Position numbers and translations under genes: made by a program | Notes under the pieces: generated by a model | What the model saw: the letters and a program-made list of their open reading frames with translations, nothing else | Told to the model about the DNA's origin: nothing | Databases searched by the model: none | Shown: positions 8,812 to 18,429 of the stretch, one piece after another | Numbering within the stretch: position 1 is the stretch's first letter | Layout: every line of letters begins with the position of its first letter | NCBI RefSeq assembly: GCF_000710775.1 | Contig: NZ_JOJP01000001.1 | Coordinates: 1,813,825 to 1,877,824 of the forward strand | Direction: 5' to 3' | From: Endozoicomonas elysicola | GTDB lineage: Bacteria; Pseudomonadota; Gammaproteobacteria; Pseudomonadales; Endozoicomonadaceae | Length of the DNA: 64,000 nt

Positions 8812-11211
8812 ATGGATGGTTCAAATTTTAACAGTAAAGCGGGTGGGGTGCAGTCCTTTACCAGTGTGCCTGAAACTGAAAATAAAACGGCTGATCAGGA
8901 TGTAGAAGCTCCAAAGACTAAAAACGGCAGGAAAATTTCTTTCAAAAAAACGATAAAGTCTTTGTTCAGCAGAAATAAAAAGGGTGCTGACAAAGGGGCG
9001 AAGTCTACAAATTTATCCGATAGAAAAATCAAACCTTCAAATCCGCAAGTCAATCATTCGACCAGAAACAGCCTGAAGCCTCTTTCAGACAGTGCTCCTG
9101 AAGCCGTTCTCAGTGCCGCTGCCATTCCTCTGCTTAGTAAACCCGAGGAGTTCACTAAGGTAGACATTACGATCACTGTTTCCGATGCGCCTGTTCCGGA
9201 TGCGCCTGTTCCGGATGCACCTGTTCCGGATGCACCTGTTCCGGATGCGCCTGTTCCGGATGCACCTGTTCCGGACAATCCTGTTCTGGATACCATTGAC
9301 CCGGATATTTCTCTATCTGAAACCCCAGTTGCGGAGCCTAGTGCCCCAGACATTATTTCTTTTGCCCCAGTGAGTTCCTCTCCTGATGTTACTCCAGTGC
9401 CTGAAGAGCCCGACTTCCTATTGGAGGAAGTTCCGGTTGAAGTGGCCAGCGAGGTGACATCTCCGGTTGAACTCCTGACTGAGGCAGCATCAACCCTTGA
9501 TAAGGCTGCGCCTTCTATTGAGGCTGGGGCTGATGCTATGGCTCCGGCCGACGCTGCTGGTGATGTAGTACCACCTATCGAAATCAGTATTGATGTCACC
9601 ACAGAGACAGTAACATCAAATGCAGCGGCAGCGATGGAAGCAGCAGCTGTTGATGTTGGAATAGGTGCTATATCCCATGGCATTACTATGGGTCTTAAAA
9701 TGCATAAGCTTTCCAAGTTGGAGCAGAGAAAAAGTGCATTTGAGGCTTGCCCGAAACTGGTTAAAAAGTGGGAGGGGGGGCGCCCGATGCTTGGCCAGAA
9801 AATGTCCCAGCAAGATATGAAGGACTATGCCAAAATCGCCAAATTATCAGCCGATGATACTGCCTCAGTCAGTAAGCAGGACCCCCTTCGAATGGTGCTT
9901 GGGGAAAGTAAGTGTCATTATGCAAATGACCAGCAGATCCTGAGACTGACAAACAGCCTGCTGCAGTTAACTGAAAAGAAGGGACGTCTAACGCAGAGCG
10001 TACACAAACGTCTGGATGAATGGCAGAAAAAGTTCAAAGATCGGGCTGAAAAGTTTGATGAACGAATTAAAAATGGGAAAACCAGTAAAGAGGATGGCCT
10101 ATTGAAGGCCGGCCATCAGTCCAAAAAGATGATGAAGGAGTTTAATGACATCGTTAAAACGATGGGGGTTAAGATAGATTACTCTACTCCGGTTAAACAG
10201 GGTAAGTCAGCTTTGGCTTCACGCCATAAATTTGTGATTGATGATAAGAAACTGCACTCCTTTTTGACCAAGTCTGCGCAGCTTCCAGAAAAGGTAGATA
10301 TAAAAGAACATATTGTGTCCTATAAAAATGATGCAGAAACTCTCAAGGCGTTTTCTGGTTATGAGGCAAGAAAAATAAAACACCAGTCAAGTCAGCTTGA
10401 TTGGACTGCTGGTGCAATGCTGGCCTCAATTGTTCCAGTTTTGCAGGTTGATAAAGCGGTTCGAAGTGGTAGGGAGTTTGCGGAACACAGCTACAGAGAG
10501 CAGAACAATAAGATTCTGGACTTTAAACTCAATAAATTAGGTGATCTGTTTCGAGAGAACTTTCAGCTTGTTGAGCAGAAGCCTACATTAAAAAATGCAT
10601 TGGATCTCGCTGTTGATGTTATCAGAGCGAAAAAAGATCGTACCGAAATAAAGTCAGATACGGCTTTGGCTCATGGGGCCATTGATGTAGTTGGGGCCAC
10701 TGCAGGCACAGCCGCAGCAATACTTGCGCCTGGGGTTGGTAGTCTGGCGACTAACGCAGTAGTGGGGGCAGCCAGAATGGCAACGACGATTGCCGGCGCT
10801 GCGGACAGGTACGTTACTGACAAAAAAAATCAGCAGTTTGGTCGTATTGAAACCAAAGTGTATACCGAGTTGAAAAAGGCCCATAATGAAATACCGGCTG
10901 GTGATGGCGGTGCAAAAGATCGGGCTGCAATCAGAAATATTACTTGCCAGCTTTTTGATATTTCAAATAAGCAGGCTGATTTGCTGTTTGCCCAGGATCC
11001 CACTCAGGATCTGGTCTCTGGAAAAGGGATGATTCGACTTCGATTTAATAACTTTAAAATTAAAGATATTCAGGCGAATAGCGCCTCGAATATTGAGTCT
11101 TCCAAGGGAAGTGAGCTCCCCCCACCTCCCCAGGAGTGGCTGGATGACATCAACTCTATGCCCCCCTCTGCTAAAGGACCAGAGAAGGATGCGCCACCAC
11201 CGGAAAAATGA
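8812..11211 (+). CDS. Large protein of unknown function (paralogue B) with PVPDA minisatellite and LPPPP tail
   Basis: The 799-residue paralogue of the preceding gene. Its start is set at the ATG at 8812 because the upstream sequence AAGGATGGCTCCTG and first codons (MDG) match those of paralogue A. A basic patch KKTIKSLFSRNKK lies at about 45-57. It is followed by an acidic, proline-rich low-complexity region containing six copies of a DAPVP repeat (near residues 125-154). The conserved region begins near 280 (VDVGIGAISHGITMGLK). It keeps both cysteines (FEACP, SKCHY), the hydrophobic stretches near 527 and 622-665, and KKNQQFGRIET. The long coiled coil of A is absent. A C-terminal tail missing from A carries SELPPPPQEWLDD, similar to EVH1-domain ligands. 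Function unknown; no signal peptide seen. Confidence 0.85.
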   Translation: MDGSNFNSKAGGVQSFTSVPETENKTADQDVEAPKTKNGRKISFKKTIKSLFSRNKKGADKGAKSTNLSDRKIKPSNPQVNHSTRNSLKPLSDSAPEAVLSAAAIPLLSKPEEFTKVDITITVSDAPVPDAPVPDAPVPDAPVPDAPVPDAPVPDNPVLDTIDPDISLSETPVAEPSAPDIISFAPVSSSPDVTPVPEEPDFLLEEVPVEVASEVTSPVELLTEAASTLDKAAPSIEAGADAMAPADAAGDVVPPIEISIDVTTETVTSNAAAAMEAAAVDVGIGAISHGITMGLKMHKLSKLEQRKSAFEACPKLVKKWEGGRPMLGQKMSQQDMKDYAKIAKLSADDTASVSKQDPLRMVLGESKCHYANDQQILRLTNSLLQLTEKKGRLTQSVHKRLDEWQKKFKDRAEKFDERIKNGKTSKEDGLLKAGHQSKKMMKEFNDIVKTMGVKIDYSTPVKQGKSALASRHKFVIDDKKLHSFLTKSAQLPEKVDIKEHIVSYKNDAETLKAFSGYEARKIKHQSSQLDWTAGAMLASIVPVLQVDKAVRSGREFAEHSYREQNNKILDFKLNKLGDLFRENFQLVEQKPTLKNALDLAVDVIRAKKDRTEIKSDTALAHGAIDVVGATAGTAAAILAPGVGSLATNAVVGAARMATTIAGAADRYVTDKKNQQFGRIETKVYTELKKAHNEIPAGDGGAKDRAAIRNITCQLFDISNKQADLLFAQDPTQDLVSGKGMIRLRFNNFKIKDIQANSASNIESSKGSELPPPPQEWLDDINSMPPSAKGPEKDAPPPEK
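9184..9303 (+). repeat. 15-bp coding minisatellite (DAPVP repeats)
   Basis: Six near-identical 15-bp units (GATGCGCCTGTTCCG, varying only GCG/GCA) run from 9184 to 9273, followed by two decayed units. They encode DAPVP six times. High identity suggests recent expansion and likely copy-number variation among strains. Confidence 0.9.
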
Positions 11212-11288
11212 TCTTAGCAATTTGCTATGGATCAGCTGGCTGTCTGAGGAAGTTACAGAGCGAGTTGATAACTATCGTACTAATGGAT

Positions 11289-11325
11289 ATGCCGTACAAT
11301 GAAATGACGGCATTTTTTCTTTTTA
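11289..11325 (+). terminator. Terminator after paralogue B
   Basis: ATGCCGT pairs with ACGGCAT across a loop of about 11 bases, followed by six T, C and five T. A strong Rho-independent terminator that isolates the A/B pair from ubiE. Confidence 0.85.
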
Positions 11326-11496
11326 GTACAGCCAGTAAAGAGTCCGGTTTACAACTCCTGGGTTGTTCATTATCCCAATTAAATGATAATTACGACTCCC
11401 CGGTGGATTAAGACCACTTCTCATGCTTACGCCATAAGCCATTTGCCTTTACAATAGCCAGCCATAAGATTGATCGGATGAATGCTGGGAAGGGTC

Positions 11497-12264
11497 ATGA
11501 CAGACAGTGGCAAGCAAAAGCATGATGGCACGACGCATTTTGGTTATCGTGATGTGCCGGAAAAAGAGAAAGAAGGACTGGTCGCAGGGGTCTTTCATTC
11601 GGTAGCCAGCAGCTACGATGTGATGAATGACCTGATGTCCATGGGGGTTCATCGCCTTTGGAAGCGCTTTACCATTGAGCTCTCTGCTGTCCGTCCGGGT
11701 CATGCTGTTCTTGATATTGCTGGTGGTACTGGCGATCTGGCCAGGCAGTTTTCCCGTATTGTTGGTGACAAAGGGCGCGTTGTTCTTGCAGATATCAATG
11801 AATCCATGCTTCGAGTGGGTCGAGATAAGCTGATTGACCAGGGCATTGTTGGCAATATGGAGTTTGTCCAGGCCAATGCTGAGTGCCTCCCGTTTCCGGA
11901 TAATACTTTTGACTGCATCACCATCTCTTTTGGTTTGCGCAATGTGACCGATAAGGATGCCGCGCTTCGTTCTATGTGTCGGGTGTTAAAGCCGGGTGGC
12001 AGGCTGCTGATTCTGGAGTTCTCAAAGACTAACAATCCGTTATTGACCAAAGCCTATGATGCCTACTCATTCAGCCTGTTACCGATGATGGGTAAGCTGG
12101 TGGCCGGAGACTCTGAGAGCTATCAATATCTGGCGGAAAGTATTCGCATGCACCCGGATCAGGAAACACTGGAGGGCATGATGAAGGATGCCGGTTTTGT
12201 AAATACCGTCTATCACAATATGACCGGAGGTATCGTGGCTCTGCATAAGGGAGTTAAGCCCTGA
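11497..12264 (+). CDS. ubiE: Ubiquinone/menaquinone C-methyltransferase UbiE
   Basis: SAM-dependent methyltransferase that methylates the benzoquinol ring carbon in ubiquinone synthesis (and demethylmenaquinol where present). Family landmarks: [26 protein letters not shown] motif [10 protein letters not shown], and [15 protein letters not shown]. The start is ambiguous between ATG 11482 and ATG 11497. The second gives the usual N-terminus (255 residues), though its GGAAGGG lies rather close. The stop overlaps the ubiJ start (TGATG), indicating translational coupling in a ubiE-ubiJ-ubiB operon. Confidence 0.96.
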
Positions 12265-12911
12265 TGGTAGATCCTGTCCTCAAGACGGGAATGCTGGCAG
12301 CCATCGAACATCAAGTGAATTCGCTGTTGGCACTGGACCCGGTAACCATAAAAAAACTGTCACACTGGTTTGGTAAGGTGGTCGCATTTCAATGTACTTC
12401 TCCTCAATGGTTATGCTTTGTTCATTTTGAGCAGGATCGAATTCGTTTGGCGGGGACTCTTGGAGGAGAGAGTGATGGTGAAGTCGATGCTCGCTTTGAA
12501 GGCTCAAGCGTTGCGTTTGCCGTGTTGGCCTTCCGTAGAAATCTGTCATTTTCTGAAGTTCCCGGTTTAAGTATTTCCGGAGATAAGGCTCTGATTGCTG
12601 ATTTGCAACAGATTCATCAGCAATTGGACATTGATTGGGAAAGGCCGCTTTGTCAGACCTTTGGTGATATTACTGGCCATATGATGGCTCAGGGACTTCG
12701 TTTTATTGGAGACCATGCCAGGAGAGGACAGAAGCTCGTGATGGATAATCTTGGGGAATACCTCCAGGAAGAACTTCGCCTGATTCCCTCCAGGGTTGAA
12801 GTGGAAGGTTTTGTTGCGGAGGTTGCTCATCTGGCTGACTCAATGGACCGGCTGGATCATCAATGGCAAACCAATCTCCATACCCAAGACAAATCTAATG
12901 CCAAATCATAA
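12264..12911 (+). CDS. ubiJ: Ubiquinone biosynthesis accessory factor UbiJ
   Basis: SCP2-domain lipid-binding protein that, with UbiK, organises the soluble complex for the later steps of ubiquinone synthesis. The 215-residue protein has a sterol-carrier-like N-terminal half and a helical C-terminal half (LQEELRLIPSRVEVEGF, then VAHLADSMDRL) typical of UbiJ. Its start overlaps the ubiE stop and ubiB begins 9 bp after it. Confidence 0.92.
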   Translation: MVDPVLKTGMLAAIEHQVNSLLALDPVTIKKLSHWFGKVVAFQCTSPQWLCFVHFEQDRIRLAGTLGGESDGEVDARFEGSSVAFAVLAFRRNLSFSEVPGLSISGDKALIADLQQIHQQLDIDWERPLCQTFGDITGHMMAQGLRFIGDHARRGQKLVMDNLGEYLQEELRLIPSRVEVEGFVAEVAHLADSMDRLDHQWQTNLHTQDKSNAKS

Positions 12912-12920
12912 CTCGGGGAC

Positions 12921-14528
12921 ATGTCGTTGATCCGTTTGTTAAAAATAGTGGCAGCTGTCGCCCGTAACCGGCTGGATAACCTTATTGATACTGAAAGGTC
13001 TCCCTTTTGGTTACGCTGTTTTCTGGCCTTGCTTCCCTGGCGTTACTTCATCCGAAATAATGCCCCCAGAGGTGAACGTATTCGGCTTTCTCTGGAAGCA
13101 CTTGGGCCAATTTTTATCAAGTTCGGGCAAATTCTCTCAACCCGCCGGGACCTTTTGCCGGATGATATCAGTGATGAGCTATCTCGCCTTCAGGATGATG
13201 TACCTCCTTTTCCGGCAGAAGATGCGATTGCCATTATTGAGTCCAGTCTTGGTAATGATGTGGATACGCTGTTTGCCCGTTTTGATCGTGAGCCACTGGC
13301 TTCTGCCTCGGTTGCCCAGGTGCATACCGCAAGGCTGCATTCTGGTGATGAGGTAGTGGTCAAAGTGATTCGCCCTGGTATTGATCGAGTGATTCGCAAA
13401 GATATCGGGTTGATGTACTTTTTTGCCCGTGTACTTATCTTTCTATCAAAAGACGCTCGTCGTTTACGTCCGGTAGAAGTAGTCGCTGACTACGAACGTA
13501 CAATCTTTGATGAACTCGACTTGTTGCGGGAAGCGGCAAACTGTTCACAGTTACGACGTAACTTTCTGGCTTCACCTTTACTGTTTGTGCCCCAGGTTCA
13601 CTGGGACTACTGTCGTACAAAAGTGATGGTCATTGAGCGAATCTACGGTGTTCCGGTTTCTGATATTGCAACCTTGAAAGCCAATAATGTCGATATGAAA
13701 AAGCTGGCGGAACGTGGTGTGGAGATTTTCTTTACCCAGGTATTCCGTGACCGGTTTTTCCATGCAGACATGCATCCGGGGAATATCTTTATTGATGCGA
13801 CTAATCCTGCGGAGCCACGGTATATCGGAATAGACTGCGGCATTGTTGGTACATTGGAGCCTGAAGATCAGCACTACCTGGCCAGTAATCTGCTTGCTTT
13901 CTTTCGTCGTGACTACCGTAAGGTTGCACAGTTGCATGTTGACTCCGGCTGGGTGCCCCGAGATACCCCGGTGGGTGAATTGGAGGCGGCTATTCGTACG
14001 GTTTGCGAACCTATTTTTGAGAAGCCTTTAAAAGATATCTCTTTTGGACAGCTGCTGGTTCGACTATTCCAGGTGGCTCGTCGCTTTAATATGGAAGTGC
14101 AGCCTCAGCTGGTGTTGCTGGAGAAAACATTGCTGAATGTAGAGGGGTTGGGGCGTCAGCTGTATCCAGACCTGGATCTATGGATAACAGCTCAGCCTTT
14201 TCTGGAAAAGTGGATGAAAGATCAGGTGAGTCCTACGGGTATAGCCTGCAATATCAAGGAGCAGAGTGCGGATTGGTTGTTGAGTGCTCCAGTCATGGCT
14301 CAGAAAGTGATGTCAACGGTTCGTACGCTGGTTGATCATCAACAGGCTTTTCACCAACAGCAGGTGAGAGCAGAAAATCGCCGGCAAAAGCAGAGACGCT
14401 TTGGCGCTATATTACTACTTGTGGGTGGTGTGGTATTGGCCACTTCAGGGTTGGAAAACATCTTGTTGGATGACGCCGTGCTGGGATTACTGACTGCCGC
14501 ACTGGGTGGCTGGTTAATCGTTCGATAA
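12921..14528 (+). CDS. ubiB: UbiB, atypical kinase-like ubiquinone factor
   Basis: ABC1/ADCK/UbiB-family protein needed for ubiquinone production; it is an inner-membrane ATPase rather than a classical protein kinase. The 535 residues contain the KxGQ motif (KFGQ, 67-70), the alanine-rich loop that replaces the glycine loop (ASASVAQVH, near 128), [10 protein letters not shown], and the catalytic HADMHPGN and GIDCGIVG segments. Two C-terminal membrane helices (about 494-511 and 516-533) anchor it. It is the last gene of the ubiEJB group, with hisI close behind. Confidence 0.97.
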
Positions 14529-14549
14529 GAAGAATATGTGGATGGTGAG

Positions 14550-14957
14550 ATGACGACAAATCAGTGGCTGGATGAAGTGCAATGGAATGACGATGGTCTG
14601 GTAACGGCCATTGCCCAGGATCATGAAACGGGAGAGGTTCTGATGCTGGCCTGGATGAACCGGGAGTCCCTTGAACTGACGCTGAAAGAACAGGTTGCGA
14701 TTTACTGGTCCCGCTCACGGGGCAGGTTGTGGCGTAAAGGCGAGAGTTCGGGGCATACGCAGAGATTGCTGGAGTGTCGTCTGGACTGTGATGGCGATGC
14801 GATCCTGCTTAAGGTTGAACAGGTCGGGGGGATTGCCTGTCATACCGGTCGCAAGTCCTGTTTTTATCGTTGCCTTGCGGATCAAGACGGAAAAGCATCG
14901 TGGAATACCGAAGACCCGGTACTGCAAGACCCTGAAACTATTTATGGACGTCAGTAA
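14550..14957 (+). CDS. hisI: Phosphoribosyl-AMP cyclohydrolase
   Basis: Zinc/magnesium enzyme that opens the adenine ring of phosphoribosyl-AMP, the third step of histidine synthesis. About 135 residues, with the family core [27 protein letters not shown], and metal-binding CRLDCDGDA and [12 protein letters not shown]. This is the stand-alone cyclohydrolase; the hydrolase is the separate hisE that follows, as in Pseudomonas. ATG 14550 is preferred; a GTG at 14538 is possible. Confidence 0.96.
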
Positions 14958-14998
14958 AGACTGTTTTCTTTGCTGTAAATCATCCTACGGGCTAAAAG

Positions 14999-15325
14999 AT
15001 GAGCGATATAATCGAGAAATTGACTGAAGTGTTAAGCAGTCGCAGGCAGGCTGATCCGGATTCCTCTTATGTTGCACAGCTTCATAATAAGGGGCTGGAT
15101 CATATTCTGAAAAAAGTGGGTGAAGAGTCAGCAGAAGTGCTGATTGCTGCCAAAGCCTCAGAATATGACCATAACCGGGATGCAGTTGTCTATGAAACAG
15201 CGGACCTCTGGTTTCACACTATGGTAATGCTGTCTCATCTTGGGCTTGAGCCTGCAGACGTGCTGAATGAGCTGGACCGTCGATTTGGGCTTTCCGGTAT
15301 TGAAGAGAAAGCTTCCCGCGGGTAA
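14999..15325 (+). CDS. hisE: Phosphoribosyl-ATP pyrophosphatase
   Basis: All-alpha MazG-fold enzyme that converts phosphoribosyl-ATP to phosphoribosyl-AMP (second histidine step), supplying the HisI substrate. The 108 residues carry the Mg-binding [11 protein letters not shown] helix and YETADLWFH. It is immediately downstream of hisI and upstream of tatABC, the same order as in Pseudomonas. Confidence 0.96.
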
Positions 15326-15462
15326 TTCCCGGCTTCTTTTCCCTGATTGGCTATAAAATCCCTGGCTATAAATAGCTACGCCTACCGATGGTGACTGGGT
15401 TATTATGCCAATTACTTGGCTATTATTTGACCAGCTTCCATATGGAGCTGAAGGAGCAGAAA

Positions 15463-15699
15463 ATGGGTTTTGGTGGTATCAGTATCTGGCAGTTGGTAAT
15501 CATATTACTGATCGTAGTTATGCTTTTTGGCACTAAGAAGCTACGTGGCATGGGTAGTGACCTGGGTGGTGCAGTGAAAGGCTTTAAGAAAGCCCTGAAC
15601 TCTGAAGAGGATAAAGACCAGGACAAGGCAGATGTTATTGAACAGCAGCGGCATAACCTGGAGTCTGACCTGGAGAAGTCCAAGCATAAGCAGTCATGA
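15463..15699 (+). CDS. tatA: Sec-independent translocase subunit TatA
   Basis: Forms the transient pore of the twin-arginine system for folded proteins. The 78 residues consist of one N-terminal membrane helix ([18 protein letters not shown]), the hinge and amphipathic helix ([21 protein letters not shown]) and a charged tail. The frame opens at 15388, but AAGGAG six bases before ATG 15463 and the family start [11 protein letters not shown] fix the start. tatB follows after an unusually long 176-bp spacer. Confidence 0.96.
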
Positions 15700-15875
15700 G
15701 CTTGTAACCAGCCTTGGGTGAATAAAAGGTTTCAGAGCCAAAGTCATTCGGGGCTGTCTTTTATTGGAAAAGCTCATTCGTGTTAAGCGTAATCCCCGTA
15801 TGAAGGGGCAAATCGTGTGCTGCAGCTACCCGTTGCTTATGCCAGTGGTGTTATTGAGAGGTGTGATAGTTCGCT

Positions 15876-16331
15876 GTGCTTGATATAGGGTTTACAGAGT
15901 TATTATTGGTTGCCGTTATCGCCCTGGTTGTGCTCGGGCCCGAGCGGTTACCTCAGGCTATTCGAACCACGGCTTACTGGGTGGGCAAGATTCGTCGTAG
16001 CTTTCAATCGGTTAAAGAAGAGCTGGAGAAAGAAATTGATGCCGATGGCATCAAGCAGCAACTTCATAATGAAGCGGTTATGAAAGAGTTGAATAAGACT
16101 CGAGAGCAGTTTCAAAGCCAGATTAATGATATTAAAAAGACCGTGAATATTGACGCTGTATCTGATGAACCTGCTTCCAAAGTGGCTGCTGAAGAGAGCG
16201 TACAGGAAAAGACATCTTCCAGTTTTGCTGGTAGTTCAACCATTGATGTATCTGGTAAAGATAAGGCCGTTGAGAAAAGGGCTGTGAATGACTCGCAGGT
16301 GCAGCAGCCTCAAGATAAGGACAGGCAGTAG
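15876..16331 (+). CDS. tatB: Sec-independent translocase subunit TatB
   Basis: Part of the TatBC receptor that binds twin-arginine signal peptides. GTG start with the family N-terminus MLDIGFTELLLVAVIALVV, then GPERLPQAIRT, an amphipathic helix and a variable Gln/Ser/Lys-rich tail. The length of 151 residues is typical. Only 3 bp separate it from tatC. Confidence 0.95.
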   Translation: MLDIGFTELLLVAVIALVVLGPERLPQAIRTTAYWVGKIRRSFQSVKEELEKEIDADGIKQQLHNEAVMKELNKTREQFQSQINDIKKTVNIDAVSDEPASKVAAEESVQEKTSSSFAGSSTIDVSGKDKAVEKRAVNDSQVQQPQDKDRQ

Positions 16332-16334
16332 CGT

Positions 16335-17120
16335 ATGTCAGAGCACGATCCCAAAGGTCAGCAACAACAATCAGAAACACCGGAAAAAGATAAAGAGCAG
16401 CCTCTTGTTCAGCATCTGCTCGAGTTGCGTAGCCGTATTCTGAAGAGTTTGATTGCGGTGCTGGTGGTTTTTGCCGGGCTGTTTTATTTTTCCAACGATA
16501 TTTACGTTTATATATCGGAACCGCTTCGGGCCAGCTTGCCTGAGGGTAGCACCATGATCGCCACTGAGGTGGCCTCACCATTTCTGGCGCCTTTCAAGCT
16601 GACCATTGTATTGTCGCTGTTTCTTGCGATTCCCGTTATTTTGCACCAGGCATGGGGGTTTATTGCGCCAGGTCTTTACCGACATGAAAAGATCATTGCC
16701 ATCCCGTTGTTGATTGCCAGTATATTGCTGTTTTATCTGGGGATAGCATTTGCCTATTATGTTGTTTTTCCGCTGATTTTTTCATTCTTCACCTCGGTAG
16801 GGCCTGAATCGGTCACAGTGATGACTGATATCAACAGCTATCTGGATTTTATCCTGAAACTGTTTTTTGCTTTCGGTGTTGCTTTTGAAATCCCGGTGGC
16901 TACAGTGCTTCTGGTCTGGTCAGGGGTGACTACCGTAGAAAGTCTGAAGGAGAAACGCCCCTATGTGGTGGTTGGCTGCTTTGTTATTGGCATGATCATG
17001 ACGCCGCCTGATGTTATTTCTCAGTCCCTGCTGGCGATCCCCATGTGGTTGCTGTTTGAGTGTGGCATTGTGTTTGCCCGCTTTGTCAAAAGCCGAAAAG
17101 ATATTGAAGAAGAGGCGTAA
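16335..17120 (+). CDS. tatC: Sec-independent translocase subunit TatC
   Basis: Polytopic (six-helix) core of the twin-arginine receptor. The 261 residues include the conserved [10 protein letters not shown] near the N-terminus, the ATEVASPF periplasmic loop, [24 protein letters not shown] split by the first helices, and ALFF-like gating segments ([22 protein letters not shown]). Ends with a short charged cytoplasmic tail. Confidence 0.97.
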
Positions 17121-17128
17121 AGCCGTCG

Positions 17129-17150
17129 TGAGTGGAAAGTTCCGCTCACC
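17129..17150. repeat. Hairpin after tatC
   Basis: GTGAGTGGAA and TTCCGCTCAC form a 10-bp stem (one G-T pair) with loop AG. No T-run follows. It may be a factor-dependent end of the tat transcript. Confidence 0.4.
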
Positions 17151-17318
17151 TCAGGCTATAAGTCCCTGAAGAACGCAAAGTGACGGCATTTTCATAATAA
17201 AACAGTGTCTTCCTGTAACGGTAATACTCTGTTCGGCATTGGCTAAAGTAAAAGAAAGGTTAATTTTTTACCACAGTCATTGTATAGATTCAGGATAGGA
17301 TTGTTTCAGGGAGGAAGT

Positions 17319-17615
17319 ATGCAATATTCTCATGCCTTAAATGGTCAGAAGGATTTACTTTTTGACCATTTTCACCACCAATCACCATTTGATGTTCCCA
17401 TTGAAGTCGTTCAGAACGGATTAGTCTGGCTTCTTTCTGATTCCCGTTTTCATCCAGTAAAAGCCCTTGTTCAAGGTGAATTTTCATCAGTGGATGAGTT
17501 AAGGCTTGAGCTGCTCTCTGGTAATATTAAGCTCTCACCCATAGCCATTGATCAGTTACTTGATGAGATTGATCGGTTAGTGGATGACTATCGAAAAGGC
17601 GCAGCACTCAGCTGA
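17319..17615 (+). CDS. Small protein of unknown function
   Basis: 98 residues, soluble, with no recognised domain. The N-terminal part is His/Gln/Phe-rich (DHFHHQSPFDVP), followed by EVVQNGLVWLLSDSRFHPVKALVQG and a helical, acidic C-terminal half (LDEIDRLVDDYRKG). The ATG at 17319 is chosen because GGGAGGAAG lies directly upstream; the frame is open back to 17280. It sits alone between tatC and rsmE with 80 bp to rsmE. I have no functional suggestion. Confidence 0.7.
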   Translation: MQYSHALNGQKDLLFDHFHHQSPFDVPIEVVQNGLVWLLSDSRFHPVKALVQGEFSSVDELRLELLSGNIKLSPIAIDQLLDEIDRLVDDYRKGAALS

Positions 17616-17694
17616 CGCTGTTTTCCTTTTGAAATGAATATACTGGAGAGAGCTTTGTTCTATGCTCCGGTATGTCTGGCTTATGGCTGTTTAG

Positions 17695-18405
17695 ATGAAT
17701 CTTCTTCTCCTGGAACCTCAGCACTTTATTGATGAACGGCATGCAGAGCTTGACCAGAGGCAGTTAAGACATGTCCTGGACGTTTATCAGGCCAATAAGG
17801 GTGATGAGCTTCGTGTTGGTGTTATTAATGGTCGTGTTGGAAGCGGTATAATCACGCATCTATCGGCGGAAAAAATGCAGCTGGAGGTTAATCTTGATAA
17901 TCCTCCACCTCCGGCTTTGCCATTAACAGTATTGTTGGCTTTACCCCGGCCTAAAATGCTCAAGCGCTCACTGCAGCATCTGACAGCTTTGGGTGTAAAG
18001 AAAATTATCCTGATGAACAGTTACCGGGTTGAGAAAAGTTTCTGGCAGTCTCCCTGGTTGAGTCCTGAAAAAGTGCGGGAACAATTGATTCTTGGACTAG
18101 AGCAGGCCCGGGATACTGTTATGCCTGAAGTGATTCTTGAGAAGCGTTTTAAGCCTTTTGTTGAAGATCGGCTACCTGCTTTGATGGCTGGAAAACGAGG
18201 ACTGGTGGCTCATCCCGTGGGTGGTGAGAGTTGTCCTCATCTGATTTCTGAGCCGGCTGTTCTGGCTATTGGGCCTGAGGGCGGCTTCATTGAATACGAA
18301 GTCGATAAGCTTGAGCAGGCCGGTTTTCAGAGAATTCATCTGGGTCCCCGTATTCTACGGGTAGAAACAGCGGTGACAGCGATAGTCAGTAAGCTTTACG
18401 ACTGA
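17695..18405 (+). CDS. rsmE: 16S rRNA (uracil(1498)-N3)-methyltransferase
   Basis: SPOUT-class methyltransferase that methylates N3 of U1498 in helix 44 of 16S rRNA. The 236 residues have an N-terminal PUA-like domain (RHVLDVYQANKGDEL) and the C-terminal trefoil-knot signature LAIGPEGGFIEYEV, then LGPRILRVETA. Its position after tatC matches Pseudomonas. Confidence 0.96.
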   Translation: MNLLLLEPQHFIDERHAELDQRQLRHVLDVYQANKGDELRVGVINGRVGSGIITHLSAEKMQLEVNLDNPPPPALPLTVLLALPRPKMLKRSLQHLTALGVKKIILMNSYRVEKSFWQSPWLSPEKVREQLILGLEQARDTVMPEVILEKRFKPFVEDRLPALMAGKRGLVAHPVGGESCPHLISEPAVLAIGPEGGFIEYEVDKLEQAGFQRIHLGPRILRVETAVTAIVSKLYD

Positions 18406-18429
18406 TTTCCAAGAGGGTATGGTAGAAAT

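Noticed and set aside
9054-9716. 220-codon antisense frame opposite the paralogue B repeat region (TGASG repeats)
   Set aside because: It is the mirror of the DAPVP minisatellite; long open antisense frames arise easily there, and the sense protein is supported by paralogy.
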